A DNA stretch of 64,000 nt, from the NCBI GenBank assembly GCA_963971425.1, contig OZ020517.1, positions 5,272,501-5,336,500 on the forward strand, written 5' to 3'. Shown in pieces: positions 34,601 through 46,023 of this stretch. A program made the position numbers and the translations under genes. The notes under the pieces are model-generated. The model saw nothing but the letters and a program-made list of their open reading frames with translations, ran no database searches and was not told the DNA's origin. Each line of letters opens with the position of its first letter. Position 1 is the stretch's first letter. This stretch comes from Bryoerythrophyllum caledonicum (Eukaryota > Streptophyta > Bryopsida > Pottiales > Pottiaceae).

Positions 34601-37600
34601 GGGAGCAGTGGAAGGTTTTGAAGTCCTCGTTATTCATGATGTGTGTGCCGTTTGGTAGAGTGATTTGCTTTAGTTCAAATATATTTTTTGAGAGGAGTTT
34701 TTGTAAAAGTTTTTGGGAGAGTTGGGCGTTGAGTGTTTTATGGTTGCGTGTTTCTTGACGCCATACTACTTCTAATGATGTTTGATCAGAGAGGAAATTT
34801 GGGAGAATACTTTTAAGGTGGACTTTAGCTTCGTTTTTTAATAAGAATAATGTACGAGTTATAGGTGATCTGATACAATCCGTTTTTTTAATTCTAGGTA
34901 TATTTTTGGCACCACCATATTGAGCAAGAACGTATTGTGTTAGTCCATTATATATTTTTCCAAGTCTACCTTTGTCATTTAGAGCATTTTGTAATTGTTC
35001 CCCGATGCATCTTAGATAGGCATTTTTTAGGGAGAAAGCTTCAAGTCCGAATAGATTATGTGGGAGTTGGGTTATTGCATTTGACATGCATTTTGGCATA
35101 CCACAGATGGTTTTTTGTATGGCTATAATTTTTTGGTCAAGTTTTTTAATGGCTGGCATAGAGTATGGTACAGCGTAAAAGCTGTATGCTACACCTGGGC
35201 GTATTACGGTGTCAACCATTTTAATTTTTTGTTTCATAGTGGCCGGGCATGTTATTAATTCTTTGCATTGTTTAATGAGTTTTGTGGTTGTAGTGTGGAT
35301 TTGGATTTTCCATTTTAGAGAGGGAACTAGATTTGTGCCTAGGTAGACATATGCTTCGTTTTGGTGTAGTATGGGGATTGGTTGACCCCGGTAGTTGATG
35401 TTAGAAGATTGCATTAGGGCTTTAAATGTGGTTGGGTTCATTTTGGATTTGTTAGGACATCCTGTAGCCGCGCATTTTGGGACGCCTACGTCTATACCAG
35501 TCCATTTACAGTATTTGTCAATTTTATCGATTTGTGTTTGTAATGATTTTATTTTGTTAGTTATAGTAGCAAGGTCATCAGCATAGGCGGCGGAGTTTAT
35601 GGTGATTTGTAATGTGCCAAAGGTGTATCCATTATTACCTCGCTCTAGCCATCTAAGTAGTGGTTCTAAAAATATAATGAATAGGTATGGACTAAGGGTG
35701 TCTCCTTGTATAGTGCCTCTATGAATAGGGATGGGTTTAGTTTGACCAAAGTGCTCACCGATGTAGTAAGTAGATGATTAGGAGTAGATATTTCCAACTA
35801 GTTCAGTTGCATCTTTTGGGTATCCAATATTAGTCATTATTGCTAATAATCTGGCGTGGTCTATAGAGCCAAAGGCGTTTTTGAAGCCAACATATAAGAC
35901 ATATATGTCTTGATTTGTGAATCATGCGTCTTCTAGTGCCGCTATTATAGTTTGTATTTGTCTCGAGGTGCTTCTCTCTAATCTAAATCCCTCTTGACTA
36001 TCGTGTAGGATTTTAAATTTTTCACCATATGAAGATAATATTGAGGTAAGTGTACTGGTGTAGAGTTTATATATTGTATTGGCTAATGCTATTGATCTAT
36101 GATTTGGTAATATTGAGGGATCTCCTTTTCTGTATAGTAAAATTGTTGCACTTATTTTCCATGAGGCTGGTATTTGTTTTTGTTTATAGCAATGAGAGAA
36201 AAATAGAAATAGTAATTTATTAAATCTTGGGGGCATGTTTTTGAGTATTGAATTCGGTATATGGTTTGGCCCTGGGGCTTTGTTATTTTCGAGGTTGCGG
36301 AGACATGTGTCATATATGGCTCTATTGAAGTATGTGTGTAATGGAGTTTCCGGTTCACCTTGTTTGTCTAAGGTAAATCCATCTAGGTCATGCCATGGGT
36401 ATTGGCGTACTGCGCATGTGCATGTGATAAGTTGTTGTGGTTGGTAGTTGCATGTTGGTACTGTGGGTCTATTATTTTTTGTCTGTTGGTTGAATATTTC
36501 GTTTGCAATATCTTCCGGGCTAGTTAGAATGTTATTATATTGGTCAGTGATACAATCTAGTGGTGCAGATTCTAGTTTTTTAAAAACTTTTCTGTTTATT
36601 TTTTTAGGACTAGTTTTGTATAGTTGTCTGTATTTTGAGATGGCTTTTTTAATGTTATCTTTGGAGTATTTTGTAGTTACTTTCCGGGGTTGTATATGGC
36701 ATTTTTTGCGATTAGTGCAATGTCATTAATCCATGTATCGTGGGGTAGGTCCGGGGGGAGTGGGGCAGGTTTAGTAATTTGGTACATATGGGATGATTAC
36801 GCCATTGTGGGTTATTTTTTACGATTCTAATAGTTTTTCGTATTATATGGTATGTGGTTATGTGTTGTTTCCATGTTTTGGACAGTTTGCGGGGTAGATA
36901 GCCGCCTTGTAGTGATGATCTGTTTGTCATTTGTGGTGTTGGTTGGGCATTGCAAGTTTGTTCCAATGTATTGGAGATGTTGTTTATAAGTGTATCTAGG
37001 GTGTGACACGTTTCGTGCGATTGTGTTGGAGAGAGTTGGTTGTTATATTCAAGGGTGTTAATGAGAGAGTCTATTTGTATGGAGTTTTTTTCAAAGAACT
37101 TTGTGTTGAATTTTTCTAAGTTATCTTTTGGGATGGGGTTTAGTATTCGGATAGTATCTTTGTTTGTAATTATTGGGGTGCGATTAATTAGTATGTTGTT
37201 TGGGATGTGAAGTTGTATAGGCGAGTGATCCGAGTTTAGAGTAATATCTTTGTGTGTTGTTGAGGTGTATTGTGTAGCGTTGTTTGTATTTATGTAAAAG
37301 CCATCTATTAGGCTCCAGTCACTGTAGTTGTATCCGCCTTGTCTAGAGTATTGTGTATCAGTATTTATGTATGTAAAGTTTAAGTTTTCTGTGAAGTGGC
37401 GCCATTGGTAGTCTGTGGTTTGAGGAGGGGTGGTGTGGTTTCCGTTTTGTCGACCAATTAGGGCTATGTCTCTGTTGAAGTCTCCACACAACAAGTAGGT
37501 ATGATTAGGGTTTTGATTTAATTGGTATGTAATGGTGTTTTGTATATCTATAATAAATCTAATATCTTCGGGATGGGAGGGCATATATATGCGGAAGATT

Positions 37601-38633
37601 AACCATGCTTGTAGTGGTTGATTAGTAATTTTAATTATTTGGAGGTAGGGAGATATGTGCATTGGGGTAGAGATTTTTTTGATGTTGCCCGGAAAAGCAT
37701 ATTTCTCGTGTGTTAGTGTAAGGAGGCCACCGCGGCCCGGTGTGTATGGTCTACGTTGTTGGATGCACCTTGTTAGTGCATGTGTGTTGTTAAAAATAAG
37801 TTTGTAGTCTTGAAATATGTTTTGTATGTATTTTGTAGATTTTGTGGCCGATATTTTTGTTTCTTGTATAGCTATGATGGTCGGTGGCGTGTTTGTATGT
37901 GTGACCAAGGCTTGTAAACTAGGGAGAGCAGTGTTTAGAGATGAAGCATTCCATGTGATTATGTTTGTGTTTCCGTTGTTTGACCTAATATTTTGGTTTT
38001 GCGGAGGAAGGTTATTATGGTTTTGTGGGGGGAGGTAAGAGGGTGGGGGGGGGGTGGATGGGTGTATTCTGGTATGGGGTTGAAACATTTTAGTGACTCA
38101 TTAATAAGGTTGTTAGGAAGGTAAGGGAATTTTTGTTTTATTATGTTGTTTGAGGGGGTTACGGTTTGACTGTGTAAAAAGTTGTATAATTCTTTATGTA
38201 TTGAATTTTCGTGGTTTATGATACTTAGGTTATCTTCAAGAAATTTTGTATAAGGGTGTGTGGTGTGTATATGTCTTTCGGGTGGGTTTTGTATGTTTGA
38301 TAGGGTTTGTAATAATGTGTTAGTCCATATAAGTATATTCGGATTTTGTAAATTTAGAAGGCGGTTACATTCGTCTATGTTTGGGTGGGTGGTAATTACT
38401 AGGGCGTAGAAAATATGTGTTGATGGGTGTGTATTTTTTTTTTGAATATATTGGGCAATATTTGGATGTGTTGTGTTGTGTAATTGATGTGATATATGTG
38501 TGGTTTTTAAAAGGGGTGAAAATGTCTGAGCGATATGTTTGTATTCCGGTTGTAGTTTTATGGTATTTGGTATGAAGTACATTTTGGCGTTTTTCTTATG
38601 TGTTGTGGGATGTCGTTTTAGTACATTAGGCAT
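31605..38633 (-). pseudogene. Copy B ORF2: APE, RT, RNase H, CCHC, restriction-like nuclease
   Basis: This is the full replication protein, with domains in order on the minus strand. The N-terminal MPNVLKRHP region is followed by APE endonuclease (IITWNASSLNT, IQETK, GDFNRDIALIGR, SLIDGFYIN and SDHSPIQL, about 37,985-37,205). Then come RT (NKAPGP, LHDSQEGFR, QGDTLSPYLF, and YADDL at 35,571-35,588), RNase H (YNTDGSFK, HIFTDC, HANIDGNEQADKLAK, about 33,080-32,640), a CCHC finger (CSICTSTDPDTWLHVLLKC) and a C-terminal KPDIL...IEFTY...KYQPL domain (about 32,012-31,760). Breaks include a slip at a C10 tract near 38,045, a frameshift near 36,770, TAA at 35,778-35,780 shared with A, TAA near 34,593 and a TGG-to-TAG change near 31,828. 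The protein is non-functional as read. Confidence 0.88.
31760..32025 (-). other. Copy B PD-(D/E)XK restriction-like endonuclease-like domain
   Basis: LKPDILCV, IQFIEFTYCND, KINKYQPL and MVITAGARATT follow the CCHC finger in the order seen in restriction-like endonucleases of R2/NeSL/Dualen LINEs (PD, acidic residue, K...KY). The distance between PD and the acidic residue is longer than I would expect. The assignment is by motif only. Confidence 0.6.
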
Positions 38634-38675
38634 GGGTCCCGGATTAGCTTCTATATCTCCACATAGTAGTAATAG
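38634..38675 (-). other. 2A-like ribosome-skipping motif, copy B
   Basis: The minus-strand codons read LLLLCGDIEANPGP, followed by MPNVLKR of ORF2 in the same frame. All consensus 2A residues (D-I-E-x-N-P-G-P) are present. The upstream frame is open for about 57 further codons, ending in a basic, tyrosine-containing lead (KPSYYKI). Confidence 0.88.
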
Positions 38676-39915
38676 GATTTTATAGTATGACGGTTTAGTG
38701 AGTTGTTTTTGGTTTATTGGTTTGTCTATATATTTTAGGTGTTTTCTTATTATTTTTTTGTTTTTGATTTTAGTGTTTTTATTTATGTATGTGTGTGTGT
38801 TTTTGTACGTGTAGTAGTTTTTTTTACTCTGTTTTTTCTCGTGATTCTAAATGTTATCCTTGGATGCGTATTTTGTATGGTGTTTGTGTGGGCTTGTTTA
38901 TAATTTTTTAGGTGTGTTTTTGTATGTGTCTTTGCGGTTTTTTGTGAGTGGGTTTTTGTTTGTGAGTGTGGGTGTGTGAGTGTGTGTCTGTGTATATGTG
39001 TGTATATATTATGTATGTTTTCTAGCTTAAGTGTGTGTATTTGGTTGTATGGGTGTGTTTTTGTATATGTATGTTTGTGTGTATTTGTGGTTTCGTTTTG
39101 TGTGTTTTTATGTTTGTGCAAGTGTGCAGGCGTTTGCGTGTTTGTCTTGATGTGTTTGTGTGTGTGTATGTATGTGAGTGTGTGTGCAATTATTTTGATT
39201 TTTTGAGGTGAGTTTGTATTGGTGATAGTTTTTTTGTTTGTGTTTTTGGGAGGTGTTTGTAAGCGGTGACATGTAATGTAGTAGGTGTTTCTATTAGTTG
39301 AAGGTGTGTGTGGGAGTAGGGCTAGTTTGTTGTGTGTGGGTGTATTGGGTGTATTTGTGATGTAGAAATGTGGTAAGGGTGTATGAGTGTTGAGTGTGTG
39401 TATTTCATATGAGTTTTCCCAAGAAATATTCATACCGTAATGGTATATGCAATGACAATGTTTATATATATGTGGAGTGAAACCTCAAAACCAGTACATG
39501 TATCTACCATGTGGTCTCCAAGTCATGCATTTGATTGTAGGTATGTTGTAGCAAAAGTAGAGAGTATGTCTAGAGTATGAGGTGACTAGTGAGGGTGGTG
39601 TAGAGACTATGGTAATGCTAGAGTATATTTTAACTATATTAGTGAAATGATATAACATTAGTAAGGGCAAAGAGAGGGATAGGAGACTTTGGAAGTTTAT
39701 ATCTAGCTCTAGTGGTTTGGGGGGTACTGATGTAGTGACTGTGAGAGTACTAACTAGTATATTGTAGTAAGGGAGAGAGAGCATACTAGAGGAGATATTA
39801 TCTTCAGTGAATAGAGGGGTGATCGAAGAGAGTTGTAGAGATTGGAGGGGAGGGGTGCTAACCTTGTCCATCCATGTGGTGCCATATTGGTGATATCTTC
39901 GGCTGGGGTCCTCGG
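38634..39915 (-). other. Copy B linker between ORF1 and 2A
   Basis: A 216-codon open frame (39,433-38,783), very rich in T, H, K and N, overlaps a second phase that is open from 38,846 through the 2A. A single one-base shift would join them. This corresponds to the A+C-rich linker of copy A. No domain is recognisable. The sequence could be a spacer, and openness is favoured by the near absence of G in the sense strand. Confidence 0.4.
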
Positions 39916-41558
39916 TCAATCCACGTTTGAGTGGTCTTCTAAGGCTGGGATAGTTGGTGACCGCGATCCTGTAATTTGTTGCATTGCCATCAGTGCGGAG
40001 GTCATCAGCTGCTCAACGTTTGAGAGCTTTGCCTGTAACTCACTGGTGCGGTTATCGGTGTAGGCCTTTGTGTCCTTGATGATGTCCTCTCTGAGGGTGG
40101 AGAGCTCCTGCCGCAGTCTCTTGTTACCTGCATCTATAATGGAGGTCATTTCTGATCTTGTGATACTTGCAGGAGCTGGGGAAGCTTGGAGGGACGCCAC
40201 GGTGTTTACGAGGGCATTGTTGATGTCATTAAAACCCCACTTCTCCAACAATTCGGTGGTGGGTGGATCATCACCTTCGAGGCTACGTCGGTGGGGAGAA
40301 ATCTCCACTTGATGTCGCCCTATATTGAATGTCTTGTGTAGAAATTGGCGGTAGATGATGGGATTAGGGAATTGCACATTGGCACTTCCATTATGCATTC
40401 CTCTCTGTTGCCTGTGGAACCATAGGGAGATGACATTCTTGGCCTCAAAGGATTGATGAATAGCTGTCGTGGTTTCTGCCACGCTCATAAGGATTGGGAG
40501 TTGGGAGACGGTGACTGTCAATGCGTCCTTCTTGGCTCTATCAGCTGGAGAGAGGCCTCCAGAACCACTAGCACGCGCTGGTATCACCTCATGGTGTGTG
40601 GTAATTTGGTGGAGCTCAAATTTCTAGCCTGTTGAGGGGTTGGGGCAACGATAAAGGCGTGTGAATCCTCTTGTACCTTCTGCACATCTATATTCTCGAA
40701 TTCCAAGTTTCTCGAGAAACTATTTGTCACCACGTCCTGGAAGAGGGTGTGGGTAGTCACACCTTTGAGGAATTCACTCTTAATTCTCACTGATAAATTC
40801 TTCCGTGCTACTGCATGGAAGGTTTTGCATACTTTCCCTAAGGAGGCCTGTCCTATGGGGTCTAGGTGTAGGATGAAGTATCTAGTGCCACGAAGGAGGG
40901 CAATAGCATCTACCTCTGGCCTAAGAAGATGTAATTTGATAGTGCCTGACCATATACCCTTTTGTCCCTCTCTTTTGACCCCTTTACATAGAACGGCCAT
41001 GGGGTCCATTAGGTTAGTGCCTAATGGTATTTTCATGTGTTCGAGCCTAGCTAGGGCTAGTCTCTTCACATTATCATGGTACATAGGGTGTGGTGGCAAT
41101 TCAAAGTGAATTGCCACATGGAAATCATAGGAGAGTCCATTGATAGGGTGTGTAGGGATATCAAAGGGTACCTGTGTGAGGTTATAGTGTTGGCCCTCAA
41201 TGTTGTCGTTGCGTACTGAAGAATATAGAAGTTGTGGGATCCTAGGAAAGGCCACCACTGCGCCGAGGGACTCCTCTGCTTCTTTTTTTGGTACTCCACG
41301 AATAATCATATCTCTAACGCTCTCTCCACTAAATAGGGGCTCCTGTCCCGCATCGATGGCAAGCTTTTCCATAGTGGAGAAGCCCAACCAAAAACGAAAT
41401 GAAGAGTTGTCAGGGATGGAGACCTGGATGGGGGTGGGATAATTACCTCTAGCTTTTTTGGATGGGGTTGGACCTCCATTTGCCATTGAGACTGATGCTT
41501 CAATCTCCAAGTGCTTCATAACTCTTGGGTTGGGGTGTTCGGTGTCCATGGCGTCCAT
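39916..41558 (-). pseudogene. Copy B ORF1, one frameshift
   Basis: ORF1 starts MDAMDTEHPNPRVMKHLEIE at 41,558 and reads to TGA at 40,584. It resumes one base out of phase at 40,587 and closes at 39,916. The break falls where copy A reads ITTHHEVI: the same residues are recovered in the next phase, so a one-base deletion near 40,600 explains it. Conserved blocks include FWLGFSTMEKLAI, FPRIPQLLY, HYNLTQVP, HVAIHFELP and GKVCKTFHAV. The second piece holds LTVTVSQLPILM, ISLWFHRQ and VEISPHRRSLEG (RRM-like arrangement), then RLRQELSTLREDI...LSNVEQLMTSAL, a clear coiled-coil pattern. It probably forms multimers on the element RNA. The function is inferred from LINE ORF1 proteins. Confidence 0.78.
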
Positions 41559-43498
41559 TATGGGTGGGGTCGTTGGTTTGGGGACTACCTGGTGGAGGGC
41601 TCTTGGCCTGGAGTTGTTGGGCTAAGGGGAGTCAAGGGTTGAGGTAGGTCGATAGTGTTTAGGAAGGTTACTAGTTGGGCTTGGGGAGGGTTGATGGGGG
41701 GAGGGAGGTCGCTGCCTACCTCTGGAGGGTAGTTGTCTTTGGTAGTAGGTCGCAAGTTGGTGGAGGGGTCGCAAGTTGGCTGGAGGGTGTCGCAAGTTGG
41801 TTGGAGGGGGTCGTAAAACGGCTAGGTCGGGTCGCTCTTGGGGAGGTCGTCACCTTGGGAGGTCGCAAACCCTCCTGTGTGGGTCGCTGGACTTCCTGTG
41901 AGGGTTGCTATTTCGGTCGGCTTCGGCCTTTGACTGTCGCGCTTTCCCTTCGAAGTCCCTCGGTCGTCTGCCTTCATGTGAATCTCTTGTGGGTGCCTTA
42001 GAGTCTCTCGGTCGGTCCGCTTGCGTCTTGAATTCTCCGCTGACCTTCTGGTCTTCATGTTCCGCTGTCCTCCTGGTCTTCCTGTTCTTTTTGCTTATGT
42101 ATTGTTGTCGTCCTGCTTTTCCTGCTGCTTGATGAGTCGTTGTTCTTTCTGTTCTTCCTGGTTGATGGTGTGGTCGTTGTCTTCTTGGTTGTTGTTGTTA
42201 TTGGTCGATGTCCTCCTATTGACGTCGGAGTCTGTCTGGGTGTCGGGAGCTTCGTCGCAGTAGTAATCAATTGATGGCGTCGGAGTCTGTCTGGGTGTCG
42301 GGGGCTTCGTCGCAGTAGTAATTAGTTGATGTGACAGGGCTCTGGTGTTTCTGGTATTTAGGGTCTCTGTCTAAGTCTGTACCGAGTATGGTCCAAGTGA
42401 AGTCTGTATCGAGGTGAACCTTCCGCCTCAAATTTTGATCGCTGGTCTGCGTGATCCTGAGTCGGTGTGTTTGATCCAGAATCGCTGATAATGGGTGCGG
42501 TCGTCGGGATCTCCGTGTGCTGTGAGTCTAGATGTCTAAGTCTAAGATCCTGTTGGTCTCCGATTATGTCCTTCTATTGTGTCCCTAAGAGCTTCGTTTC
42601 TACAGATTGGAGAGTCCAGATGGAGGTGCAGTGCTACTCCACACTCGGCCACTGGTGTTGGTTCAAGTTTGAAGGGTTGACTTGTGCACTTGTAGCGTCT
42701 TCTGTGCCTACAAGATTCTAGAAAAAATGCGCAGCGCTTCCGCGCTCTACTGTAGAGGTGGAGATTTCTATGTGAGTGCACAGGGTTATTGTGATCTAGG
42801 GTTAGGTTTTGGTTAGGTTGTGACTATCACTGCTGGTGTTCTATGTGACATGTATCAAGAGAAAGATTGTAAGACAAAGTGCGTAGGCTAGTGGTGTGAG
42901 CTGCAGATCTAATGCTTTAATCAAAAACTTACAAATGTTGGTGCTTCTCTTGTTGCTCATATACATGGTGTGTACGCTTCTCTGCTGCTGTTGGTGTTGT
43001 TCTTCAAGGTTGTGGGTGCGGTTGCCTAAGCTCCGGGTTGCCAGTGTTGTAGATCTTAGGCTGAGGCGAGTTGTTGCTGTGGTGTAGTCACGTTGGTCTT
43101 GCCTTTCTTGCTATATTGTAAAGATGGATAACTGGGTAGGGGAGGTGTGTCGACTAACAAAGAGGCCTACACATCTGGTATCCAGCATTCAGATCTAGTG
43201 CAGATCTTGTGGTACAAAGTAAGATAGATCTATATGCCAACACTTGCTCCCCGGCTTCTCAGAAAAAACACTCCATAGATCCAACACTCATACGTTCACT
43301 CCTCAAACTCCAGATCTAATGCTTGTGAGCTCTCTCCAACGTGGTCTGCTTCCCAGGCCTCTCTTACTTCTCAGATCTAAGGTGTGTGGGGAGCTCTCAC
43401 CAAGATCAACCACCTCTTGGTGCCCACAACCTTGTGTCTGGAGCTAAGTCTCACCTCCTCTAACTAGAAATTTCGGAGCTCACTCTGTCTTCATCCTT
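41559..43498 (-). promoter_or_regulatory. Copy B 5' UTR with internal repeats
   Basis: It aligns with the 5' UTR of A (GGGAGCAAGTGTTGGC, GTGGGCACCAAGA). It contains a 55-bp tandem duplication (42,221-42,330, GTCGGAGTCTGTCTGGGTGT) and three roughly 20-bp units carrying GTCGCAAGTTGG (41,748-41,822). In the element sense the latter read CCAACTTGCGAC and parallel the GCGACC words in copy A. Open frames here are not conserved between copies. Confidence 0.7.
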
Positions 43499-43510
43499 AA
43501 CTCAAAACAA
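43499..43510. repeat. Target-site duplication of copy B, right
   Basis: AACTCAAAACAA is the right-hand partner of 31,410-31,421. Copy A sequence resumes directly after it. Confidence 0.85.
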
Positions 43511-46023
43511 AATTTACTCGGACATCATTCTAGCCCACCATCCCCAAGAACAATTCCTAGACTCAAGATCCGTGACACCACCCATAATTATTCCACTCTT
43601 AAAAATCCATACATCAGAATGTAATCCCGAAAAAGATATCCTTACATTCTCAAACACAATTAAAATGGATAATAATCAAGCACATCTATATGAAGAAAAT
43701 GGTCGACACTTGCACACTATCCCCGTTACTCGACTCCAATGGCTATGGAACCAATACAATACTAAACTACAAACTCCTACGAACATTGAACCAACGACCC
43801 AATCCTTTGAAACCGAACTAATTTGGCTCTACCAAAGGTATAAATACCGAATACCTAAAAATGACCCCCTCAAAAATGCGCATTACACAATACCCACACC
43901 CATTTTGGACTCACTAATCTCATCTTTTTAACATCGAACAATCATACTTTTCTTCCCTGGTCACATGCTCTACCAACTAAAAAAATTTTACTCACCTTAT
44001 GAAAGAGACAAAATATTCGAATCTTTGGGAAAGGCCTTTGACTACAAATGGACCGGTAAAGGAATAGCTCACCCCCACAACGAGAAAGAAATGGAACAAG
44101 CAATACATTGGGCTCGACTTGCCGCCAAACATTACCCGCATATCACAAGTACAATCATCATCACACCAAACAACAATTGGTACCAAAACAACAACCAACA
44201 CCCAAACCCATTCCCAGACTCCCATATCATTGCAATATTTGAGGCAGACTCAATACCATACGAAGAACCTACGATTCCACCCGAGCTAAAAAAACCCCGA
44301 ATCGAGCCATCCACATTACAAATAATATGTGTCCATCATCAGAACCAAACCATTGGCACCCTAGAGCAACTTGCTGAACTTACCGCCATATCGGACAATT
44401 TAAACATACACAGATTATACACAAAACGGGCCCAACGGACACCTATACAAACCCCCATAAAGTAAAAAATGGTCAAAATGAAACTATGTCAACAATACAC
44501 TAAACTACTTTATCACACCGCCCCCTCCTCCAGATTACCCAAATCATACCACACCAAAATTTAACCCTGCACATAGTTATTACACCGATGGCTCCTTTAA
44601 ACCACCAGAACAAATTAGCCCAGGATCTTGGCGCAGAGAAAAAGCTGGCTATGGCATCTGTAATTCTACCAAGGAAATTAAGCTAGCCAAAAGACTCCAT
44701 GGACTACAAAATATACTAAGAGCAGAAGTCATGGCCATTCACAATACACTACAAATCATCACAACAAAATACAATAATGAACCCGCACATATATTCACTG
44801 ATTGTATAAATGCACTTTACCTACTAAACACTCAAATAACACACCCTACTCTTCACAATAGCCACCCCGACCAAACCATATTAATGTCAATGGTCCAAAT
44901 GTTACAAAACCGAACACAAACCACAACCCTCCACAAAGTAAGAGCCCATGCCAATATTGATGGGAACGAACAAGCGGACAAACTAGCAAAAGAAGGCCGA
45001 GAAAAAACACACAAAAATGCCAAAGACCCACACAAACATGCCAATGCCACCCCATACTACTTTCAAAAAGAAGATACCCCTGACAAAGGTCCAATTAGAT
45101 TTTTGGGCAAATATCTCAAAAAACAAGACCTCTACAACAACCTTGACACAATCTCAGAAAATATTCCTAACATAGAAAAATGGACTAACAATAACGACAT
45201 AGACAATGAACTCTCTACAAATTTTTGGAAAAACCCCATCATCGCCGATTCACAAATAACATGCCTTATCAAATTCCGCACCGGTCAATACATGGGAAAC
45301 GCCCGCAAACAACTCTTCTTTGGAATAGAAAGATTTCCATCCATAACATGCCCCATATGCCCCTCAATGGACCCCGACACATGGCTACATGTTCTACTCA
45401 AATGCCAAAACCACCACATACACTCCCTAAATGTTAAAAGACATAACAAAGCAATATGGGAAGTCCAAAAACTAATCACCTCTCACAATAAATCGAGATG
45501 TTTTATACTAATGAACGCCGGTATTTTTAATAACAATCCACAAGAAAATACGGTCCCCCCGTGGCTACTTCCATGCTCATGTATGACCCAAAGATGTCAT
45601 TGCAACGCTAGGCTCAAACCGGACATCCTTTGTGTTAAAGGTTTACCATATAATGACCCCCCACCCGATAACATCAACCAAAACTATACCATTCAATTCA
45701 TTGAGTTCACATATTGTAACGATAGATTTTCCCCGGAAACAATCCAAAATAAAATAGATAAATACCAACCCCTTATTGACAACATCATTGCCCTCGGATG
45801 GAATGTCGACCCCCTTATTGTAATCACATCCGGCGCTCGTGCCACCACCTTTATCCCATCTATGAAAACTCTAGAAGATACCTTCAAGATACCCATTGAA
45901 ACAATTAAAACCTCCTTTAAAAACATTAACACCATTGCTATTCAATATGCCATGTCCATTCTTCTACATAAACGCAAAATCGAAAACAACCAAGCCCTCT
46001 CCGATACACAGGACCCCCCTTAA
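43511..46023 (+). pseudogene. Copy A ORF2, second part: RNase H, CCHC, restriction-like nuclease
   Basis: This continues ORF2 after the copy B insertion. It reads from the HHPQEQFLDSRS region through RNase H: YYTDGSFK (Asp 44,587), RAEVMAIH (Glu 44,725), HIFTDC (Asp about 44,800) and HANIDGNEQADKLAKEG (about 44,947). Then come the CCHC finger CPICPSMDPDTWLHVLLKC (45,349-45,405), a CSC-x4-CHC cysteine cluster, and the KPDIL...IEFTY...KYQPL domain. RNase H would degrade the RNA template. The last 430 codons (44,731-46,023) are open and end at TAA. Earlier there are stops at 43,929 and near 44,462, with frameshifts in T- and A-runs. Confidence 0.88.
45600..45860 (+). other. Copy A PD-(D/E)XK restriction-like endonuclease-like domain
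   Basis: RLKPDILCV (PD at 45,618-45,623), IQFIEFTYCNDRF (Glu 45,703-45,705), KIDKYQPLIDNI (from 45,751) and DPLIVITSGARATT are conserved in all three copies, although copy C is diverged elsewhere. A CCHC finger precedes it, as in R2-like and Dualen elements. This would be a second DNA-cleaving domain beside the N-terminal APE. It could instead be a decayed or purely DNA-binding fold; structure prediction would decide. Confidence 0.62.

Larger units (their letters stand above)
31422..43498 (-). mobile_element. LINE copy B, full length, nested in copy A
   Basis: This complete minus-strand element of 12,077 bp runs from its 5' end at 43,498 to a (TTC)n tail at 31,422-31,433. It is inserted into ORF2 of copy A and flanked by a 12-bp duplication with one mismatch. 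It carries a 5' UTR, ORF1 (41,558-39,916), linker, an intact 2A motif (38,675-38,634), ORF2 (38,633-31,605) and a 3' stem-loop. It is closely related to A throughout and clearly less similar to C. It has a frameshift in ORF1, a slip at a C-run near 38,045 and several stops in ORF2, so it is inactive, but it is the best preserved around the 2A. Confidence 0.92.

Noticed and set aside
39485-39919. 144-codon minus-strand frame after copy B ORF1
   Set aside because: It starts at a TTG, is not found in copies A or C, and lies in the poorly conserved linker.
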